From contig JAXHNI010000009.1 of assembly GCA_034520625.1 (NCBI GenBank), positions 248,001 to 312,000 of the forward strand: a stretch of 64,000 bases of DNA. Direction: 5' to 3'. A program made the translations under genes and the position numbers. Shown piece by piece: positions 60,114-64,000 of the stretch. The notes beneath the pieces are model-generated. The model did not search any database, was not told the DNA's origin, and worked only from the letters and a program-made list of their open reading frames with translations. The stretch comes from JAANXG01 sp034520625 (lineage in GTDB: Bacteria; Pseudomonadota; Gammaproteobacteria; Arenicellales; JAANXG01). Within the stretch, counting starts at the first letter, position 1, and every line of letters starts with the position of its first letter.

Positions 60114-61109
60114 TCAGGGCCAGCACAGGGGTTCTTCATCCATGTTGGCGGCTTGTTCCCGCAGGGTGAGGATATGGTCCTCCCAGCAGCGCTGCGTATT
60201 AAACCACGAAAATACGCGGGGGAAAGCCGGGTCCGTCCAGCGCCGCGCAATCCATGCGTAGTAGTGCATGAGCCGGAGCGTGCGCAGCGCCTCCACCAGG
60301 AACAGCTCCCGCGGATCGAAGTCCCGGAACACGGAATAGCCGTCGAGGATGGCGTGCAGGCTTCGGGTCTGGTCCGCCCGGTCGCCGGAAATCAGCATCC
60401 AGATGTCCTGGATCGCCGGGGCGGAGCGGGCGTCGTCGAGGTCCACGGCGCAGAATCCCTGGTCGGTCCACAGGATGTTGCCGATATGAAAATCTGAATG
60501 GGTGCGGATCATGTCGACATCACCCGCGCGCTCGAAGCACCACTCGATGCGCTGCAGCACGTCCTTCGCCAGGGACTCGTAGGCCTCTGTCAGCTCGGCG
60601 GGAATGAACCCCGCCTCCAGCAGGTATTGGCAGGAGCGGGTGCCGTAGTCCGCCACGGTGAGCGCGGGGCGATGCTCGAAGCGGCCCGCGGCGCCCACCG
60701 CGTGCAAGCGACCGAGGAAGCGCCCCAACTGCTCGAGATTCCCCATGTCGTCCAGCAGCGGCGCCCGGCCGCCCTTGCGGGGGAACAGCGCGAACCGGAA
60801 TCCACCGTGGTGGCACAAAGTTCGGCCCGCATCGTTGCGCAGCGGGGGCACCACGGGCACCTCGGCCGCGTCCAGCTCCATTGAGAAGTCGTGCTCCTCC
60901 TGTATCGCGGCGTCGGACCAGCGACCGGGCCGGTAGAACTTGGCGATCACCGGACTGTCCTCGTCCAGCCCGACCTGGTAGACCCTGTTCTCGAAACTGT
61001 TCAGCGCGAGCAGGCGGCCGTCGCACAGAAACCCCTGGCTCTCGACGGCGTCCAATACCTCGTCGGGCTTGAGCTCCTGGTAGGCCTGTGAGGCGTCGGC
61101 GTCGTTCAT
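60114..61109 (-). CDS. srkA: Stress response kinase A (SrkA/YihE)
   Basis: A 331-aa Ser/Thr protein kinase of the choline/aminoglycoside-kinase fold that protects against death after damage. The catalytic loop is THSDFHIGNILW and the metal loop is AVDLDDARSAP, consistent with an H-x-D-x-x-x-x-N and D-x-D arrangement. NSFENRVYQVGLDEDSPVIAK gives the ATP-lysine. It is followed by the rhomboid gene 15 nt later and precedes the divergent formate dehydrogenase operon. Confidence 0.93.
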   Translation of the reverse strand: MNDADASQAYQELKPDEVLDAVESQGFLCDGRLLALNSFENRVYQVGLDEDSPVIAKFYRPGRWSDAAIQEEHDFSMELDAAEVPVVPPLRNDAGRTLCHHGGFRFALFPRKGGRAPLLDDMGNLEQLGRFLGRLHAVGAAGRFEHRPALTVADYGTRSCQYLLEAGFIPAELTEAYESLAKDVLQRIEWCFERAGDVDMIRTHSDFHIGNILWTDQGFCAVDLDDARSAPAIQDIWMLISGDRADQTRSLHAILDGYSVFRDFDPRELFLVEALRTLRLMHYYAWIARRWTDPAFPRVFSWFNTQRCWEDHILTLREQAANMDEEPLCWP

Positions 61110-61324
61110 CGCCGCAACTTAGCGCACGCTGCGCGAATATGCGAACAGGATATCGCCCCCCCCGGCCGGTCGTGCGCCGTGCGATTCCGCCGGCGCGAGG
61201 TGAAAAATAGGCAACTCGCCTTCGCCTGCGACTATTTCCAAGTGTCTTGCCGGGAGCGTAGAGTAACCGACCCGCGCAACGCGGCCGGCAACCGGCCGGA
61301 AAGTCACAACCGGGGGCACAGTCC

Positions 61325-63001
61325 TTGAGCGAACACACCCAGCAGACAAATCGCCCGCGCGGCAACCGCTTGCGCTACACCAAGGGCCGCCAGGTCGACC
61401 CGGACACCGTCGACGAGCTGCGTGCCCTGCTCGGCGGCGTCCCCGCCCGGGACCAGCTGATCCAGGCCCTGCACGGTATCCAGGACCACCACGGCTGCCT
61501 GCGCCACCGGCACCTGGCCGCCCTGGCGGATCTCATGAACCTGCCATTCGCCGAGGTGTACGAGGTGGCGACCTTCTATTCCTCGTTCCGCGTGGTGGAG
61601 GACGACGCCGATGTGCCGGAGGTCGTGGTCCAGGTCTGCGACAGCTGGGTATGCGCCCAGCACGGCGCCCGGCAGCTGCTCGAGGCCGTATCCGGTGACG
61701 CCCCCCCGCATGTCCGGGTGCAGGCCGCGCCCTGTCTCGGCCGCTGCGCCGCCTCGCCGGTGGCGATGGTGGGCCGGAACGCCATCGACCACGCTGATGC
61801 CGAAGCGTTGGTGGCGGCGGCGACATGCGGCGACACCGCCGCCGTGCTGCCGCCCTATACCAATCTCGACGATTATCGCGCCGCTGGCGGGTACCGCCTG
61901 CTGCAGGCCTGCCGCGAAGGTGAAACGAGCTTCGAGGACCTCACCGGCGCCCTGGACGCGGCGGGGCTGCGGGGCCTGGGCGGCGCCGGGTTCCCCACCA
62001 CCCGCAAGTGGCAGTTCGTCCGGGGCTACACGGGCCCCCACTACGTGGTGATGAATGCCGACGAAAGCGAGCCCGGCACCTTCAAGGACCGCCATTGCTT
62101 CGAGACCGATCCTCACCGGGTCCTGGAAGGTTTGCAGATCGCGGCCTGGGCAGTGGAGGCCGAGCGTGCCTACATCTATCTGCGGGACGAATATCCCGCG
62201 GTCCGGGCGATCCTCGAGGAAGAGATCCGCCGGCTGGACGAAGCGGGGCTGGCGTTGATTCCCATCGAGCTGCGCCGGGGCGCGGGTGCCTACATCTGTG
62301 GCGAGGAATCGGCGATGCTCGAGTCCGTGGAAGGCAAGCGCGGCCTGCCACGGCACCGGCCGCCCTACGTCGCCGAGGTCGGGGTGTTCGGCCGGCCGAC
62401 TCTGGTGCAGAACGTTGAGACCCTGTACTGGATCCGGGACATCGTCGAGAAGGGGCCGGAATGGTTCGCCGCCCAGGGGGTCAACGGCTCGAAGGGCCTG
62501 CGCCACTATTCCGTGTCCGGCCGGGTCAGGGAGCCCGGCGTCAAGCTGGCCCCCGCGGGTTTGACCGCCCGCCAGCTCATCGACGACTACTGCGGCGGCA
62601 TTGCGGACGGCCACGTGTTCAAGGGCTACCTCCCGGGCGGGGCCTCCGGCGGCATCCTGCCGGCGTCCATGGACGACATCCCGCTGGATTTCGGTAAGCT
62701 GGAAGAGCACGGCTGCTTCATCGGCTCCCATGCCATCATGGTGCTGAGCGACCGGGACAGCATCCGCGACGTGGCCCTGAACCTGACGCGCTTCTTCGAA
62801 GAGGAATCCTGCGGCCAGTGCACGCCCTGTCGCGTGGGCACCGAAAAGGCGGTCAAGCTGATGGGCCGGGACCAGTGGGACGGCAAGCTGTTGAAGGAGC
62901 TGAGCGACGTCATGGCGGACGCTTCAATATGCGGCCTGGGCCAGGCCGCCGCGAATCCGCTGCGCAGCAGCTACCGGTATTTTCCGGAGGAAGTGGAATG
63001 A
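61325..63001 (+). CDS. NAD-dependent formate dehydrogenase, fused gamma-beta (NuoE-NuoF-like) subunit
   Basis: A 558-aa protein that carries electrons from the formate-oxidising subunit to NAD+. Residues 1-165 resemble NuoE/FdsG, with VCDSWVCAQHG and APCLGRC supplying the four [2Fe-2S] cysteines. Residues 180-558 resemble NuoF/FdsB: GAGFPTTRKWQF, GGAGAYICGEE-like RRGAGAYICGEESAMLES, and SCGQCTPCRVGTEK for the [4Fe-4S] cluster. Start is TTG. The stop overlaps the next gene's ATG, so the catalytic subunit is co-translated. In most Fds systems these two subunits are separate genes. Confidence 0.9.
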   Translation: MSEHTQQTNRPRGNRLRYTKGRQVDPDTVDELRALLGGVPARDQLIQALHGIQDHHGCLRHRHLAALADLMNLPFAEVYEVATFYSSFRVVEDDADVPEVVVQVCDSWVCAQHGARQLLEAVSGDAPPHVRVQAAPCLGRCAASPVAMVGRNAIDHADAEALVAAATCGDTAAVLPPYTNLDDYRAAGGYRLLQACREGETSFEDLTGALDAAGLRGLGGAGFPTTRKWQFVRGYTGPHYVVMNADESEPGTFKDRHCFETDPHRVLEGLQIAAWAVEAERAYIYLRDEYPAVRAILEEEIRRLDEAGLALIPIELRRGAGAYICGEESAMLESVEGKRGLPRHRPPYVAEVGVFGRPTLVQNVETLYWIRDIVEKGPEWFAAQGVNGSKGLRHYSVSGRVREPGVKLAPAGLTARQLIDDYCGGIADGHVFKGYLPGGASGGILPASMDDIPLDFGKLEEHGCFIGSHAIMVLSDRDSIRDVALNLTRFFEEESCGQCTPCRVGTEKAVKLMGRDQWDGKLLKELSDVMADASICGLGQAAANPLRSSYRYFPEEVE

Positions 63002-64000
63002 CTGACGTGATCCGATTCACCCTCGACGACCGTGAGGTCACCGCCCGTCCCGGCGAGACCATCTGGCAGGTGGCCAGCCGTGAAGGCACCGACATCCCGC
63101 ATCTGTGCTATGCCCCGGAACCGGGCTACCGTGCGGACGGCAATTGCCGCGCCTGCATGGTGGAAGTGGAAGGCGAGCGGGCGCTCGCCGCGTCCTGCAT
63201 CCGCAAGCCCAGCGAGGGCATGGTGGTGCGCTCACAGAACGACCGCGCTGCAACGGCCAGGAAGCAGGTGTTCGAGCTGCTGCTGGCGGACCAGCCGCCC
63301 CGCGAGCGCGCCCACGACAGCGGCTCCCGGTTCTGGCAGTGGGCCGACGCGGTAGGCCTGGCGGAGAGCCGATTTCCGGCGAAAGCAATGCCGGCCACGG
63401 ACGACAGCCATGTCGCCATGCGCGTGAACCTGGACGCCTGCATTCACTGCACCCTGTGCGTGCGGGCCTGCCGGGAAGTGCAGGCCAATGATGTCATCGG
63501 CATGGCCTACCGCGGCGCCGGGGCCAAGATCGTTTTCGACTTCGACGATCCCATGGGGGAAAGCACCTGCGTGGCCTGCGGCGAGTGCGTCCAGGCCTGT
63601 CCCACAGGCGCTCTGCGCGAGTCGACATTGGTGGACGAGGCGCAGGTGGACCGCAAGCTCGAGCTCGACGAGACCCCGAGCGTGTGTCCCTACTGCGGCG
63701 TCGGCTGCCAGATCACCTACCAGACCCGGGACAATGCCATCGTCGCGGTCCAGGGCCGGGACGGTCCCGCCAACCAGAACCGTCTGTGCGTGAAGGGGCG
63801 GTTCGGCTACGACTACATCAAGCATCCACACCGGCTCACCAAGCCTCTGATCCGGCGGGATGACGCGCCGAAGCGCGCCGATGAAACGCTGGACCCGGGC
63901 AACCCCTTGACGCATTTCCGGGAAGCCACCTGGGAAGAGGCCCTCGACCGCGCCGCCGGCGGCCTTGGCACGATCCGGGACCGGGACGGCCCCGATGCGT
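62998..64000 (+). CDS. NAD-dependent formate dehydrogenase catalytic subunit, 5' part (FdsA-like)
   Basis: The start of a molybdenum or tungsten formate dehydrogenase; it runs off the window after 334 codons. The first 100 residues form a ferredoxin-type [2Fe-2S] domain with cysteines 37, 50, 53 and 67. Two CxxCxxC ferredoxin-like [4Fe-4S] motifs follow (DACIHCTLCVRACRE, STCVACGECVQACPTGAL), then VCPYCGVGCQITYQ of the molybdopterin part. It begins inside the previous stop (ATGA). Catalytic Cys or Sec lies beyond the window. Confidence 0.93.
   Translation, partial: MTDVIRFTLDDREVTARPGETIWQVASREGTDIPHLCYAPEPGYRADGNCRACMVEVEGERALAASCIRKPSEGMVVRSQNDRAATARKQVFELLLADQPPRERAHDSGSRFWQWADAVGLAESRFPAKAMPATDDSHVAMRVNLDACIHCTLCVRACREVQANDVIGMAYRGAGAKIVFDFDDPMGESTCVACGECVQACPTGALRESTLVDEAQVDRKLELDETPSVCPYCGVGCQITYQTRDNAIVAVQGRDGPANQNRLCVKGRFGYDYIKHPHRLTKPLIRRDDAPKRADETLDPGNPLTHFREATWEEALDRAAGGLGTIRDRDGPDA

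Overview
The window is GC-rich, gene-dense bacterial DNA that includes the chromosomal replication-origin neighbourhood of a gammaproteobacterium. rpmH, rnpA, yidC and mnmE read leftwards; dnaA, dnaN and gyrB read rightwards. MlaA, SrkA, ApaH and GlpG-type genes, TRAP and polar amino-acid ABC transporters, and many REP-like palindromes fit a Chromatiales-like or related high-GC gammaproteobacterium. The exact lineage cannot be named from sequence alone.

Layout. 1-2966: end of an artPIQM-like polar amino-acid ABC operon. 3096-9579: ZIP transporter, mnmG, YaiI, PhzF-like, GlcG-like and small genes. 9780-21313: a catabolic island with creatinase, two DapA-superfamily enzymes, aldehyde dehydrogenase, a TRAP transporter, a ProC-like reductase, and a divergent GntR regulator with a DadA-like flavoenzyme. 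21418-25946: pirin, a drug-type ABC exporter, an Asp/Glu racemase-family protein and a MaoC-like hydratase. 25971-28111: two different Fe(II)-oxygenase-like genes beside a Tat-type secreted protein. 29470-30685: tpm and a GNAT gene.

31023-36872 differs from its surroundings. Small genes, nearly all on the minus strand, are separated by recurring attC-like palindromes. Cargo includes a BrnT toxin module, DUF2442, DUF2283 and DUF486 proteins, a PIN/NYN-like protein, two PD-(D/E)XK-like proteins, a truncated Mrr gene and broken IS110 and IS21 elements. I read this as an integron cassette array without a visible integrase (a CALIN).

37351-47327: two small exported proteins, a MoxR-DUF58-transglutaminase operon, a PAS-GGDEF-EAL protein, a possible metallopeptidase-like protein and a second Tat-type protein sharing the N-terminal block of the first. 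47534-56594: origin core. recF is absent between dnaN and gyrB; two parS palindromes sit there instead. yidD is absent between rnpA and yidC. mnmE and mnmG, usually adjacent, lie 41 kb apart. 56712-61109: apaH, pip, mlaA, a rhomboid protease and srkA. 61325-64000: start of a soluble NAD-linked formate dehydrogenase operon, cut by the window end.

Best candidates for new biology are the two oxygenases beside an exported protein carrying a W-x-x-P-V-V...LPAHA block that recurs in a second protein 19 kb away, the cassette array, and the recF-to-parS replacement.
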